Origin: Henningerozyma blattae CBS 6284
Taxonomy: Eukaryota; Ascomycota; Saccharomycetes; Saccharomycetales; Saccharomycetaceae
DNA: 64,000 bases
NCBI RefSeq assembly: GCF_000315915.1
Contig: NC_020190.1
Span: 124,001-188,000, forward strand
Direction of reading: 5' to 3'
A model generated the notes under the pieces. The model was given only the letters and a program-made list of their open reading frames with translations. It was not told the DNA's origin and did not search any database. Within the stretch, counting starts at the first letter, position 1. Every line of letters starts with the position of its first letter. Positions 30,670-40,899 of the stretch are shown here, piece after piece. Both the position numbers and the translations under genes were made by a program.

Positions 30670-31409
30670 AACGTGTTTATCAATTTATGTGTGTAGTTGC
30701 GTGTGTGTATGTATGTGTGCGTGTCGTTATAATTTGTGCGTATTTGTTTTGTGTAACTATTATTATTTAATTTTTTTTTTTAAAGTTAACAGCTATTTAA
30801 TTTATCTTGTTCTCTATATATAAAAGTAAAGTTCCCTAATAAAACGCGACACGGAGATGTGGTGTTGTTTTTGCCGGGGAGTCGCTCGAATTAGTCAGTC
30901 TTGAACAAACTTTATCCATTTTGACTCGAAATTATTATTAGATCGCTCACGTTTCTTACCAAAAATTACAGTAGACATATTATGATCATATCTATCTAGT
31001 GTTAAATTAAAAATTAAGTTTGTATATTTATTTGATGTATACTATTTTTTTTATTTGCCTAGAGATGCGTGCAGGGTGTCACATCTAAAATGGCTTAATC
31101 AAAATGAAGATACAGATGAATAACAAACTCGAATGTCAAACACATTAATCAGTAGGGTGAGAAATGTGCCTCAAAAAAATGCTAATTTACAGATTAACTT
31201 ATTTAGTGGATGATAATATATTGGCTATTTTCACAAAAAAGGAAAATGTGGGGGGTGAGAAGGAGGGGGAAGATTGCCGGATCAGGAATGTTGCACGTGA
31301 TACGTATAGATGACGTAATAGTGCTTGTAAATTGAAATAATAATATAAATAGAATATTAGCACGTGATATATGTGTAAACTAGAGTATAGAGTTTAGAGT
31401 AGTATTCCC
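30670..31409. other. MAF1 promoter region
   Basis: 740 bp upstream of MAF1 and downstream of the DSF2-like gene. It contains CACGTG at 31294-31299 and 31361-31366 (both in CACGTGAT context), a CRE-like TGACGTAA at 31311-31318, and G-tracts at 31249-31269. TG-rich sequence (30695-30745) precedes the MAF1 start. No gene is seen. Confidence 0.5.
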
Positions 31410-34208
31410 TTATTTAACTGTGGTTGTCATGGTAGTAGTTGTTGAGCTTGGTTGAGATGGTTTCAAGTACTTGTCCTTGTGTATCCAGCTTGAACCAATT
31501 AAATGTGCACCTCTTCTTTCCGCGATTCGAAACCATGCAGCAGCTCTGGCGGTATCCTTCTTTCTTGAACCAATAGTCTGAGACCATAAAGTACCACAAA
31601 GACACATAGCATCTACATGGCCCATACTCCCAGCTTTTTCTAAATATTTCAACCCTTTAAATTCATTGTTGCTAGGGTCCTTAATGCCGTAATTCTTTAA
31701 ATATGCAATACCACATTCGTATAATGCAGGAATGATGGGGTTTGATCTATCCTTGTTATTATTACTCTCGATGCCCAATTCTTTCAAATTATCGTGATTA
31801 TCTACTTCAAGCATTTCAGTTTTTTCAATTATAAAGGGATCATTTTCAACATTGAATATTTCATCAGTCTCAGAAATAATGCTTGTGGCTGCAAATATAT
31901 ATTTGAATGATTCTTTATAATCCTTGTTTACACCGTACCCATATCTTAATGATAAACCGTATAATAGAAATGCAGTGCGATCTCCAGAAAGGCAAGCCCT
32001 TTTCAAAATCTCTGTTGATTCTTTAAATTTACCTTCGTTTCTCATAGAAATAGCAATATCTACTTCTTCATTACTACGATTCCCATGCATATGAGCATTG
32101 GAATTGTTTCTCGATTTATTAACGATCTCATGAGTATTATCATTGAATGTCATTTCTGTGGGATTAGTATTTTTGTTTAATTTAGTAATGATAATTTCTT
32201 GTGATTGAGATTGAGAATGAGATTGAGAATGAGACTTTTCTCCCGGTAATTTAAGCAATTGAGAAGTGGTGGTTATGCTAGTAGATTCATTAGAAAATGG
32301 GACGTTGTGTGATAGTTTTTTATTATTGGATTTCTTAAGTCTATTTTTAGAAGATGAATTGGTATTACTATTGTTATTAGTATTACTATTATTTTTTTTA
32401 CTATTAGAATTGTTATTTTTAGTCATACCATCTAATGAAACACCTCTTTCATGATTATAACCACTACGGTTGCTATTTGTTCGAGTATGAGTGTCACTGA
32501 AATTGCGAATCGTTGTAGCATCAGAGAAATCTTGGGAACGAACAGTTAGTTCAGATAATGATCTACCATGTTGATGTAAATTCAAAGGTGGTTCCATATA
32601 TCTATTTGACGATATTGGGGTAGAAGTTGGAGTTGGGATTGATGTACTAATACTTTTAATTTTAGGGTTTGGTGGGAAAATATACATAGGTATGTTAAAA
32701 TGGCCTGTAGGTAATGCATTATCTTTTGATAATTTCTTTGGAGAAGATAAGCTTGAACCAGTACGACTACTAGTCGTACTACTTACAGAGCTTCCATTAT
32801 TACTGGTTCCACTACTGTTGCTACTGATATTATTATTATTTGTACTGTGGTGGCCATGTTTGGAAGATTTAGGTGAAGAGAATAAATTTTTAATAGAAAA
32901 TGAAGATTTTTTCTTATGACCTTTCTTATATGATGATGGACTATTAATAATATTCATTGCATTAGGTGTTGCACCATCAAGGAAGACTGGCTCTTTCATA
33001 TTAGGAATAGAATTTGGTATTGTACTTTTGGAAGAATTGTTTCTTTGAGGTGTAAAAACATCATTAGAATTCTCATTACCAGTAATATTTGTAGAATTAT
33101 TAATGTCTGTACCATTTGTATCGCTATCCAATGAAGACCGAGAATATTGTTTCACTAAAGTATTTTCTACATTTGTCATAGGGAAATTATGTTGATTAGG
33201 AGTCATTGGAGATGAATGTTTAACTAATGTACTATTTGAGTCATTATTATAAGGATAATTGTAAAGTGTTCCATTATTTGTATTAAATCGTGTTTGTTTG
33301 TATGGAGTGGTTTGTCTTTGCATGGGAGTTTGATAATTTGAATTAGAATGAATGTGCGTATTACTACTTCTGATTGTATTATTTTGTTGTTGCTGGAAAA
33401 ATATTTGATTTTGGTTATGAGTATATGCAGTCTTTTGTTGATAAGTCATTGGCATTGAGATATTGCCTATTCTAAACCTTTCAAAACTTGCAGAACGATC
33501 GTCATTTGAAAATTGGTTTGGAACTTGGTTCTTTTGTATATTGAATTGTGGATTTTGTTGCTGTTGTTGTTGTGAAATGGTTGTGGAAGTTGTATTGATA
33601 TCATCAAAATTCGACGTCGATACTGATTCTTGTATACTTTCCATATCGGTGTCTTCTTCCACGAAATATGAATATCTGGATGTCACAGCTAAATGTTTTT
33701 GAGCTTCAGTAGACATTTGAATATTTTTAAATTCAATTTTATTTATTGCATCGGAAATATCTACATTTTTATTTCTTAATTTATCATTAGAATTCTTAAT
33801 ATTGGGTCTTTTATTATCTGATAACAATGACCTAAACTGAGATGCAGGCATGCATAGCACAGGGCCACTCTGAGTAGTCGATCCAAGTGTATTGTTCGAA
33901 GGATTACTCGTCTCATTAAACGCCTGTTGTAATAGGATCTCATCTTCTAGCGATAGATCTAGCTTATCTAATAATCTTCCTGAAGTACTGATAGAATCAA
34001 ATGATAAATTACTTTCATTATTTAAAGAATAAAACATAGACGTGGGACTCTTGTTTGTTGGAGAATCTATCTGAAGAGTTAATTTCTTTTTATTATTATT
34101 ATTACTATTAGTATTAACTTGCATTTCTTGGATATGGAATATATGAAAAATGTTAGGTGTATTTTTTAATGTTTTATTTTTTTTTTTTGTTAAATGAAAA
34201 GTATTCAC
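31410..34208 (-). CDS. DSF2: Sel1-repeat protein, probable Dsf2
   Basis: A 932-residue protein with a very long low-complexity N-terminus (Asn, Ser, Gln and Thr runs) and a C-terminal set of Sel1/TPR-like repeats from about residue 715 to 915 (YGLSLRYGYGVNKDYKESFKY, KGLKYLEKAGSMGHVDAMCL, AAAWFRIAERRGAHL). Sel1-repeat scaffolds of this layout in S. cerevisiae include Dsf2, Ack1 and the Skt5 group. I prefer Dsf2 (YBR007C) because it lies next to UGA2 (YBR006W) in S. cerevisiae and close to it here. Its role is poorly known (bud neck, suppressor of mpt5). No C-terminal CaaX box is present, which argues against Skt5. The true start may be the ATG at 34124 (MQVNTN), since the first 28 residues look like translated leader. 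Confidence 0.6.
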   Translation of the reverse strand: MNTFHLTKKKNKTLKNTPNIFHIFHIQEMQVNTNSNNNNKKKLTLQIDSPTNKSPTSMFYSLNNESNLSFDSISTSGRLLDKLDLSLEDEILLQQAFNETSNPSNNTLGSTTQSGPVLCMPASQFRSLLSDNKRPNIKNSNDKLRNKNVDISDAINKIEFKNIQMSTEAQKHLAVTSRYSYFVEEDTDMESIQESVSTSNFDDINTTSTTISQQQQQQNPQFNIQKNQVPNQFSNDDRSASFERFRIGNISMPMTYQQKTAYTHNQNQIFFQQQQNNTIRSSNTHIHSNSNYQTPMQRQTTPYKQTRFNTNNGTLYNYPYNNDSNSTLVKHSSPMTPNQHNFPMTNVENTLVKQYSRSSLDSDTNGTDINNSTNITGNENSNDVFTPQRNNSSKSTIPNSIPNMKEPVFLDGATPNAMNIINSPSSYKKGHKKKSSFSIKNLFSSPKSSKHGHHSTNNNNISSNSSGTSNNGSSVSSTTSSRTGSSLSSPKKLSKDNALPTGHFNIPMYIFPPNPKIKSISTSIPTPTSTPISSNRYMEPPLNLHQHGRSLSELTVRSQDFSDATTIRNFSDTHTRTNSNRSGYNHERGVSLDGMTKNNNSNSKKNNSNTNNNSNTNSSSKNRLKKSNNKKLSHNVPFSNESTSITTTSQLLKLPGEKSHSQSHSQSQSQEIIITKLNKNTNPTEMTFNDNTHEIVNKSRNNSNAHMHGNRSNEEVDIAISMRNEGKFKESTEILKRACLSGDRTAFLLYGLSLRYGYGVNKDYKESFKYIFAATSIISETDEIFNVENDPFIIEKTEMLEVDNHDNLKELGIESNNNKDRSNPIIPALYECGIAYLKNYGIKDPSNNEFKGLKYLEKAGSMGHVDAMCLCGTLWSQTIGSRKKDTARAAAWFRIAERRGAHLIGSSWIHKDKYLKPSQPSSTTTTMTTTVK

Positions 34209-34835
34209 GTTATGAGAAGAGTAGAAAAGGTGATATTATTTATATGCAGATGATTTGTGATGAGTTAATCCGATATAGGATTATTGTAATATCAGTTATG
34301 ATTATTGCAATACGACTTGTGATGACTTAATGCAATTTGTGAATGTCTATTAGGGATGAGGTGTTTGAAATTTCGAACTTAAAACAAATCTCAAAAATAT
34401 AAAATATGAAAACAAAAACAAATAACTTTAATCAACAATACGAAATGAATAACTTTAACGGAATGTTTGTATTTTATTGGTTGTTCTGATATATTTAGTT
34501 TTTTTTTTTTTTTTCTAACCAGAGAAACAATAACAAATACCAGAAGAAAATAAGTGTCTCATTTGATTTGGAAATGGAGAGAATGTCTCATTACGAGACT
34601 GAGAATTAAATTACTGAATACTTCTACCTAATTGGTTAATGAATAGAAATCAGAATCAAAATGCAACGCGTAGTTTCTAAGATGGGATTGGTGGCCTTTT
34701 TCTAAGACTACCTTTTTGGGCAAACCCATAACAATAATCTTGCCAAACATGGACACGTTAAAATGACGAGTGGCTTCTATTTTGGGAAGGCGTCTTTTTT
34801 TGGGTTTGTATCCAAATTTGGTAATGGCATCACGT

Positions 34836-34895
34836 TGTTTAGGGTTTGTCAGTTGGTGTTAGGTATGGGTAGTGGTGTAGTTAGGGTTTTGTGAT
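34836..34895 (+). promoter_or_regulatory. Telomere-like G/T-rich block with two Tbf1-type TTAGGGTT sites
   Basis: TTAGGGTT occurs at 34839-34846 and 34881-34888. The bases between are G/T-rich and telomere-like (GTTGGTGTTAGGTATGGG). TTAGGGYT is the core bound by Tbf1 in S. cerevisiae, at subtelomeres and snoRNA promoters. Confidence 0.5.
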
Positions 34896-36082
34896 GCTGT
34901 TAAAAAATAGTAGTTTTTCCCTAGGGAGAAGAAGTATATTATTGTTTAAGATGTGATTTAATAGTTTAATTATATCATTGATTTAGGGGGCAGGGAGGGG
35001 CGAGTTGAATAAAATATATATTCAAAGAATTAAAGTGTGAGAAGGTAAAATGTGAATGCATGATCTTTGTATTAATTCATTTAATGGCATCTTTTTAGGT
35101 GACAGTAATTCGATAGCAACTACGTTAGATCATGGTTTTGAACTTGGAAATATTATTATGCTCAGAAGACGGAATAATGAAAAACAAGTAATTCAATATT
35201 AAACTAAATTAGCAAATCTTTAACAGTAAATACCAAAGTACCTTGTCTTTATTCATTTCATTTTAAAAATATTAATATTTCTCTTTTTTTAGTCTCAGTT
35301 TAGTACTGTATACTCATCTATACGAATGCTTCTAGCAAATTCCTATTATTATTACTCGAAGCAATTTTTTCACTCAGTATATCTAAAGTACACCATCAAG
35401 CAGAATGTTATCCCCATTACCTCGATACTATCGATATTAAGGGAGAGTAAAAATTATGGGCATTAGAAACAAAGAGGCCGTATAATTAATGCTAAGTTAC
35501 TTAATCTAAGGAATAATCCTGAATATAACCCGACCAGGAATATATCACAAGATACGGTAAGGTGCCCCTAGGCTGCCACCGTGGCCTTCTTATAATACAC
35601 CCTTGTTCCATTAGTCTTACCTATATATATATATTAACCCAACCTCATAAGATTCATTTGGTATATAGCTATTTAACAACAACCTGTTACTCTATTATCA
35701 ATTATTTATAAATATTTGTGAGTTTATCCTAACATAGTGGTGTTTATAATTTGTTCATCTGGTTTACTTAAACATTTCCACCTTTTCGAAATAGTTTACT
35801 ACTATTCCTCGTAAAGAAGCGGTACCTTTTCTGCATTATAACCTGTCAATTTTTAAATTGCAAAGTTCTCCTGGTCATACTTCAAAGTCTATGGAGACAT
35901 TTTGGAAATTTGTGTAACAATTAAAATTTTATTCGATCGTCGTAAAAAGACCATTTGATATTGAATAGTAGCTTAGATTACTAGAAAGTAAAACTATTAA
36001 TTTACCTAGTGCCTTTATAAAAGACACATACATAACGGTTACGATTTTTGCTCAGATATCTCAGATCATGATTCTCACGCGC

Positions 36083-36105
36083 ACATACACCCACACCCAC
36101 ACAAC
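36083..36105 (+). promoter_or_regulatory. C/A-rich Rap1-like site
   Basis: ACACCCACACCCACACAAC contains ACACCCACACAAC, one base off the Rap1 consensus ACACCCRYACAYM. It also resembles C1-3A telomeric repeat. No gene reads away from it within 600 bp. Confidence 0.45.
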
Positions 36106-36270
36106 TCATATATCTAATTTTTCATAACAAAATTTATATAGTGTGATACAATTCATTTACGAGATTTCTTATGTATGATACACTACTTAAAAATGAAAAA
36201 TAGGATTGTCTTACATTTGACGATTCACAATTGCAACATTACACGCGAGCTTATTCAAAGTATAAATGCA

Positions 36271-36459
36271 TGACTCACATATGACTCACAATTCCTAATG
36301 TTTGTTTTGTTTTATTTGTTTTTTTTTAAAAATTTACACAAGCATTCATTGCACAATTCACATATCTAAAGTTCTTATGATGAAAAAAACACACAAAAAA
36401 AAGAATACAAAAAAAAAAAAAAGTAGCATAATTGACCCACATACGACTGATATGACTCA
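36271..36459. promoter_or_regulatory. Cluster of three Gcn4/AP-1 type TGACTCA sites
   Basis: TGACTCA occurs at 36271-36277, 36282-36288 and 36453-36459, each in an ATGACTCACA context, the first two only 11 bp apart. TGACTCA is the Gcn4 consensus. The nearest gene, SOK1, ends here rather than starts, so no target is evident. Confidence 0.45.
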
Positions 36460-36747
36460 CATGACTTTTGCAATTTCTTCATAACACGATACGATACACG
36501 TCTCATAACAGGTTTTACATAACACATTTTTACATAACACGTCCTATATAACACCGGTACATGCATGTCTTGCATGCATAGTTGCATTACTAATTATAAT
36601 TTTTTTTTTTTGTTCTTAATTCTTTTTTGATAATTTTTTTTTTTGTTTTCATTGCGAATCCTGTTTCGTAAAAGTTGCAACGTTCATTTCACCAGTTTTG
36701 ATTCGCTTATGTAGGTTTACTGGGTGGCTTGATTGCTCATTCAATTG

Positions 36748-38988
36748 CTATTCACCATTCAATGCATTAATATAATGTATACCAAACACAGACCAATGTA
36801 GATTGACGACGGTATACAAATGACGATAGACATTATTAAATTCGTCCAAATCTTTAATCTCCAACGACGGAGTATTACCTGGTGGAGGTTCTTGTACTGG
36901 AGGGGCCGGCACTTGTTGTGATGGGTTGCCCTTCAAGACTTCGTTGGAACATAAATAGATGAAATCTGTGTTGACTCTACCATTGACTGTACAATTTGCA
37001 TTTTGCCAAATCTTTTCTTGAATGGAATTGAAGACTCTGTTTTCCAGGACGGAATAGACTTCACTGAGAGGTTGTGTTTGCTTGGAGAGCCAAGTTTTGG
37101 AGAATTGGATTCTTTGATGATCGATGGGGGAAGGCGTTTCATTTGTATGCTTGGATTTCAAATCGTGGATCTTTGTGCAAAGATGGATTGCGATGGCGGT
37201 AGTGTTTTTCGTCCATCTGCAATTGCCATGGTCGTCTGTGATGATGCTAATGATGTCTTTCTTGAGGGCCTTGTACGCATAATTCGCAAGGATGTATTGT
37301 TTTGTAGCGGGCTGCATGGTCTTGTCGTTTGTGATGAGTTGTTGGAAAAGCAATTTGCATATTAAAAGACAGACGATTTGACGGATGTCTGCACGTAGGA
37401 GGATCAATCTTGTGTGATCGAATGCTAATGCGGTGGGGAATTCTCTTGTCATTTTCCTGCATGACAAGAGACTCAGGATGCTTTTGATACAGATGCGGTA
37501 TAGATCTTTGGGGGCGGTGCTTGTACAAGCGTATTCTGAATGTTTTGCTTGGAACCAAACGATGGATGATTTGATGTTGAGTTTATTTGTGTTGATGAGG
37601 GATTGGAAGTACTGTTTTTCGAAGTCGATGGCGTTGTTGAGAAGTGCGGGACGCAAGATACGGATCTGGTGGTTTGCAATGTCTAGTTTCATTGCCTCTA
37701 GGATTTGGAAAACGAGACGGAGGCCCTCGATCAATTTATCCAGGGATTTCAATTCTTCAGCTTCTTTGAATTTCATCATCATCTTATCGACCCAGGGGTC
37801 TCTCATGGGGGCACAGTGGTGTTTGAACAACTGAGCGAGCCAAGTGGAGAGTGTTATGAGTTGGAGGGAACCTTTCAGCAAGGCGTTGACGTTTAATTCC
37901 GAGTCCAGGATGTTGTTGATCATCTGAGATTCATTGGCGGGTACTATTGTGAGAAGGATATCTTTGAGGGTGTCGAACATTGGGATCAATCTTGTCTTTT
38001 TTTTGTCGAATAAGTTTATGTTGTTTAGATAAAGGGTTATTTCCGATTTTACGTTATTCCAGTATTTATCCGAAATTTGCTTTTTTTTGATTCCTCGTTC
38101 TCCGTCCAAGTTTGGTCTGAATTGTAAAATGGGATCGAATATGATATCATGTCGTAATTGAGGATTTTTGACGATTTCTTGGAGATCTATTTCTTTGAGG
38201 CATTGTAGGTTGATTGGAGGGATGTATGAGCTTGCGAAGGCTGCAGCACTTGCAGCGGCGGCACTGGCACTAGCACTAGCGCTTGCGCTAGTGCTAGTGC
38301 TAGTGCCGCTAGCGGTGTTGTTGTTGCAACTGCTGCTGCTGCTGCCTAGATCTCCGCTGACATCCTCAGCACTTGTAGTTGTATTTGGCATTGTGTTTGT
38401 ATTTAGACCCATGGTTGTATTACTTGTATTAGCGTTGGCATTCGCATTGGCATTCGCATTGGCATTCGCATTGGCGTTCGCATTGGCATTGGCATTGGCA
38501 GTGGCTCTTAGTAAAAATCGATGTGTTCTTACATGCTTGCGATGAGGAGTGGTAGTGCTCACGGGTGTTGGCAGATGTGACGGTTGCGGTAGAGGTACAT
38601 GTGGCGGAGCAACAGACATACGACGCAAGGAAGAATGCAGGATTGCTGGGACAGACTGGGACCGCAACCTTGGCGGCGAGCTTGTAGCAGGCGGCACAGC
38701 ACGTGCGCCACGAACAAACTGGCCTGTAGCAGGGTCGAAACGTTTGAAGAGGCCGGGTCCGGCAGCAGCAGATGTGTTATTGGCAGTAGCAGGGGTGTTA
38801 GTGGGCCCACTGCCCGGAGCAGAGTGGTCCGGGCGGGGCGGCGACAAGGAGCTGGAAGGGCTGGCGGCAGTGGCAGCAGCAGCAGCAGCATTGGAGGTCG
38901 AGGCAGAGGCGGAGGCGGCAGCAGCGTTGGCAGCGTTGGCGCTGGCGCTGGCGCTGGCAGGGTTGGAGGTGGGCGGGTGGCGGTCCAT
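36748..38988 (-). CDS. SOK1: Sok1, Tcp11-domain suppressor of PKA deficiency
   Basis: S. cerevisiae SOK1 was found as a multicopy suppressor of loss of protein kinase A. It belongs to the Tcp11 family, whose biochemical role is unclear. This 746-residue protein has a highly repetitive N-terminus: Ala/Ser runs (about 10-60), Pro-rich stretches, an (Asn-Ala)n tract (about 162-190) and another Ser/Ala run (about 225-250). The Tcp11 domain starts near INLQCLKEIDLQEIVKNPQL (about 255) and continues to the C-terminus. In S. cerevisiae SOK1 (YDR006C) is next to MAF1 (YDR005C); here the DSF2-like gene lies between them. The first 800 bases of the gene and its promoter are far more GC-rich than the rest of the window. 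Confidence 0.85.
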   Translation of the reverse strand: MDRHPPTSNPASASASANAANAAAASASASTSNAAAAAATAASPSSSLSPPRPDHSAPGSGPTNTPATANNTSAAAGPGLFKRFDPATGQFVRGARAVPPATSSPPRLRSQSVPAILHSSLRRMSVAPPHVPLPQPSHLPTPVSTTTPHRKHVRTHRFLLRATANANANANANANANANANANANANTSNTTMGLNTNTMPNTTTSAEDVSGDLGSSSSSCNNNTASGTSTSTSASASASASAAAASAAAFASSYIPPINLQCLKEIDLQEIVKNPQLRHDIIFDPILQFRPNLDGERGIKKKQISDKYWNNVKSEITLYLNNINLFDKKKTRLIPMFDTLKDILLTIVPANESQMINNILDSELNVNALLKGSLQLITLSTWLAQLFKHHCAPMRDPWVDKMMMKFKEAEELKSLDKLIEGLRLVFQILEAMKLDIANHQIRILRPALLNNAIDFEKQYFQSLINTNKLNIKSSIVWFQAKHSEYACTSTAPKDLYRICIKSILSLLSCRKMTREFPTALAFDHTRLILLRADIRQIVCLLICKLLFQQLITNDKTMQPATKQYILANYAYKALKKDIISIITDDHGNCRWTKNTTAIAIHLCTKIHDLKSKHTNETPSPIDHQRIQFSKTWLSKQTQPLSEVYSVLENRVFNSIQEKIWQNANCTVNGRVNTDFIYLCSNEVLKGNPSQQVPAPPVQEPPPGNTPSLEIKDLDEFNNVYRHLYTVVNLHWSVFGIHYINALNGE
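38431..38505 (-). repeat. Coding Asn-Ala minisatellite in SOK1
   Basis: Alternating GCATTG/GCATTC hexamers (6 and 12 bp periods) encode (Ala-Asn)n. Adjacent tracts at 38255-38315 (Ala/Ser) and 38870-38960 are also repetitive. Length polymorphism is likely. Confidence 0.8.
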
Positions 38989-39303
38989 GGCGTGGTTGTC
39001 TGGGGCGTGCGGGAGAGGCAGGAGGGGGGGTTTTTATGCGGGCGAGGCGTGAGGCGGGAGCCGAGGCCGAGCGCGAGCGAGACCGAGGAGGGCACGTGAC
39101 CGAGCACGTGATGGGAGCGGTGACGTCATGGCAGGTTTAGCCGCCGAGGTGGTGCCGCGGAGGCCGGCAAGGGTGGCAAATCTTTGCCGTTTGGGGACAC
39201 GCAGCATGCCAATCCCATGTTGGGGTAAAGTTTGGAGTTTTGTTTTTGTGGCAGCAGGGGGGGGACCAATCTTGAAAAGTATATAAGGGCCACAAAATGT
39301 CAA
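38989..39303 (-). promoter_or_regulatory. GC-rich SOK1 promoter with CACGTG, CRE and PACE-like sites
   Basis: Immediately before the SOK1 start are two CACGTG boxes (39093-39098, 39105-39110), a perfect CRE TGACGTCA (39121-39128), and a perfect PACE nonamer GGTGGCAAA (39172-39180). A TATATA element lies near 39279. In yeast these would suit Cbf1/Tye7-type factors, Sko1/Aca1-type bZIP factors and Rpn4. The cluster lies in a GC-rich island that continues into the gene. Confidence 0.6.
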
Positions 39304-40386
39304 GATCTGTTCCAGAAGTTTTCTTCTTGGATTGTACTACTATTTTATATATATATATATATGTTAGTGTACCGCAGCATATCGATACGAGTGCACTCTG
39401 GTATGATCTGACTTGAGTTTTTAACGACTATTAGTTTCTCAAACCACGACTTTTTTTAAAAAGTTAACCTCAACAGCAAACAGAATAGTGTTTTGAACTT
39501 ACGTCAGTACCGTATCATTGCCCGTATCGTAGTGCAAGTGCAAGTGCAATTCAAAGTATGTTGTGTCAATGCCACGAGGTGTGTTTTGTTGTGCCTTTGT
39601 CAAAAACGGATGGCTTATTTTCATGTCACGCGACATTTTTCTTATTTCAAGATTGTTAATGACCACTTGCAATTTTTGCATTGGAAAAAAGACGCCTAAC
39701 GTAACGTAATTGATCTACCTCAAGCCTTCAATACGTCCAGCGTAATATATCAACTTTCAAAAACTCACTACAATAAGGATTATGTGCCCTAGCTTTCAAC
39801 TCTGGATTTGGGAGTGTCAGAGCAAATCGATTCTCTTACCATCATTCTCAACTAGTTTGTAGTAGTTGCTTTTTTTCTCCCCTTCACATTGCCGCTAGCG
39901 GAAAAAAAAAATTTTATTCTCTTTGACTTATTATATTAGTAAATTTAAATTTAAATTTGAATTAAATCAAAGTTAGCTTTAAAAAAAAATGCTCATGGAG
40001 CATGCAACTTTGCCTGAACTAGCAAGTAATGGATCCCATTGATTTCGTATCACCTGAAATTAGTCGAACGATCGAGGATTTTGTTTCAAAAAAATAAAAA
40101 CCTCTTGCAAATGGTTACACCTGGTCTCCATATGGGAACATCATGAGGAGACAGGACAACAGATGTTTCACATGTGGTACTTTGCATACAACTGATACCC
40201 CCCATGTCTCTCATGCTAAGATAACTGAAGTTTAAAATACAGACGTTAGAAGACAAAAGTTGAGCATATCATTAGTATATGGTTCAGAGTAGCAATATCG
40301 GACATTACAGCATAAACGTGTGTGGGTATCGATGTCCCCAGCCCATTATCTCCCCTACTTTAATACAAAATTTCCGTAATCAGTAA
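39304..40386. other. Intergenic between SOK1 promoter and tRNA-Glu
   Basis: 1.1 kb without a convincing gene. It holds a TA tract (39343-39362) and two 60-68 codon ORFs that look like chance. Nothing resembles a transposon next to this tRNA. Confidence 0.45.
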
Positions 40387-40458
40387 TCCGATATAGTGTA
40401 ACGGCTATCACATCACGCTTTCACCGTGGAGACCGGGGTTCGACTCCCCGTATCGGAA
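40387..40458 (+). tRNA. tRNA-Glu (anticodon TTC)
   Basis: A 72-base gene without intron. It matches the yeast tRNA-Glu(UUC) almost base for base as I recall it: acceptor strand TCCGATA pairing with TATCGGA, A-box TAGTGTAACGG, anticodon loop GCTTTCACC with TTC, and B-box GGTTCGACTCC. A T-run terminator (TTTTGTTTTTTT) follows. The identical sequence occurs inverted at 41957-42028. CACGTG lies 48 and 68 bp downstream. Confidence 0.97.
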
Positions 40459-40899
40459 ATTTTGTTTTTTTGCAGCTCGTGTCACGTAGTGTGAGCTACG
40501 TTAGGCACGTGTTTAAAGCAAGATCACGTGATAACGGAATGAACATTTAGATTAACAAGTAAGTGAATCATGAAGATAAATTCTATTTAAGAATCTAAAG
40601 CTAAGAGGAATAAACTAGAGGGAACAAAAAGAACGAAATACAAAAGATGGAAGTATATAATGAACAAATCGAAACGTAATATTTAACTTACATACGCTCA
40701 AGTATACAGTTGTATAGTTTAATAAACAGTTGGTATTAAACTAGCAGCCAAAAAAGATATACTACTGAGAGTGGCAGAGATTAAAATTGTTACACGTGAT
40801 TTTATTTATCCTCACAATGATTGTATTGTTACTTGTTAGTTTTATAAGCATATTATTCTTTTCTTATTATCCTGTTCATTAAAAAATAAAAATTAAACT

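Larger units (their letters stand above)
34209..36747. other. 2.5 kb gene-free stretch between DSF2-like gene and SOK1
   Basis: No ORF of note on either strand. It contains two TTAGGGTT sites (34839-34846, 34881-34888) within G/T-rich telomere-like sequence. A well-formed TATA region follows (TATATATATA near 35622) with a pyrimidine-rich leader but no downstream ORF. A C/A-rich Rap1-like site (36083-36105) and three TGACTCA sites (36271, 36282, 36453) are also present. This might hold an unannotated RNA gene or a fossil subtelomeric or boundary element. Confidence 0.45.

Noticed and set aside
34250..34345. GTGATGA boxes suggesting a C/D snoRNA
   Set aside because: No matching CTGA D box at a suitable distance and no terminal stem.
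36302..36587. 60- and 70-codon ORFs in the SOK1 3' flank
   Set aside because: Low-complexity lysine and aromatic runs overlapping A/T tracts on opposite strands; probably chance.
37003..37896. Plus-strand ORFs over the Tcp11 domain of SOK1
   Set aside because: Antisense shadows in a GC-balanced coding region; no recognisable domain.
38168..39107. Several long ORFs on both strands over the SOK1 5' end
   Set aside because: High GC and repeat structure remove stop codons in all frames. Only the minus-strand SOK1 frame continues into a conserved domain.
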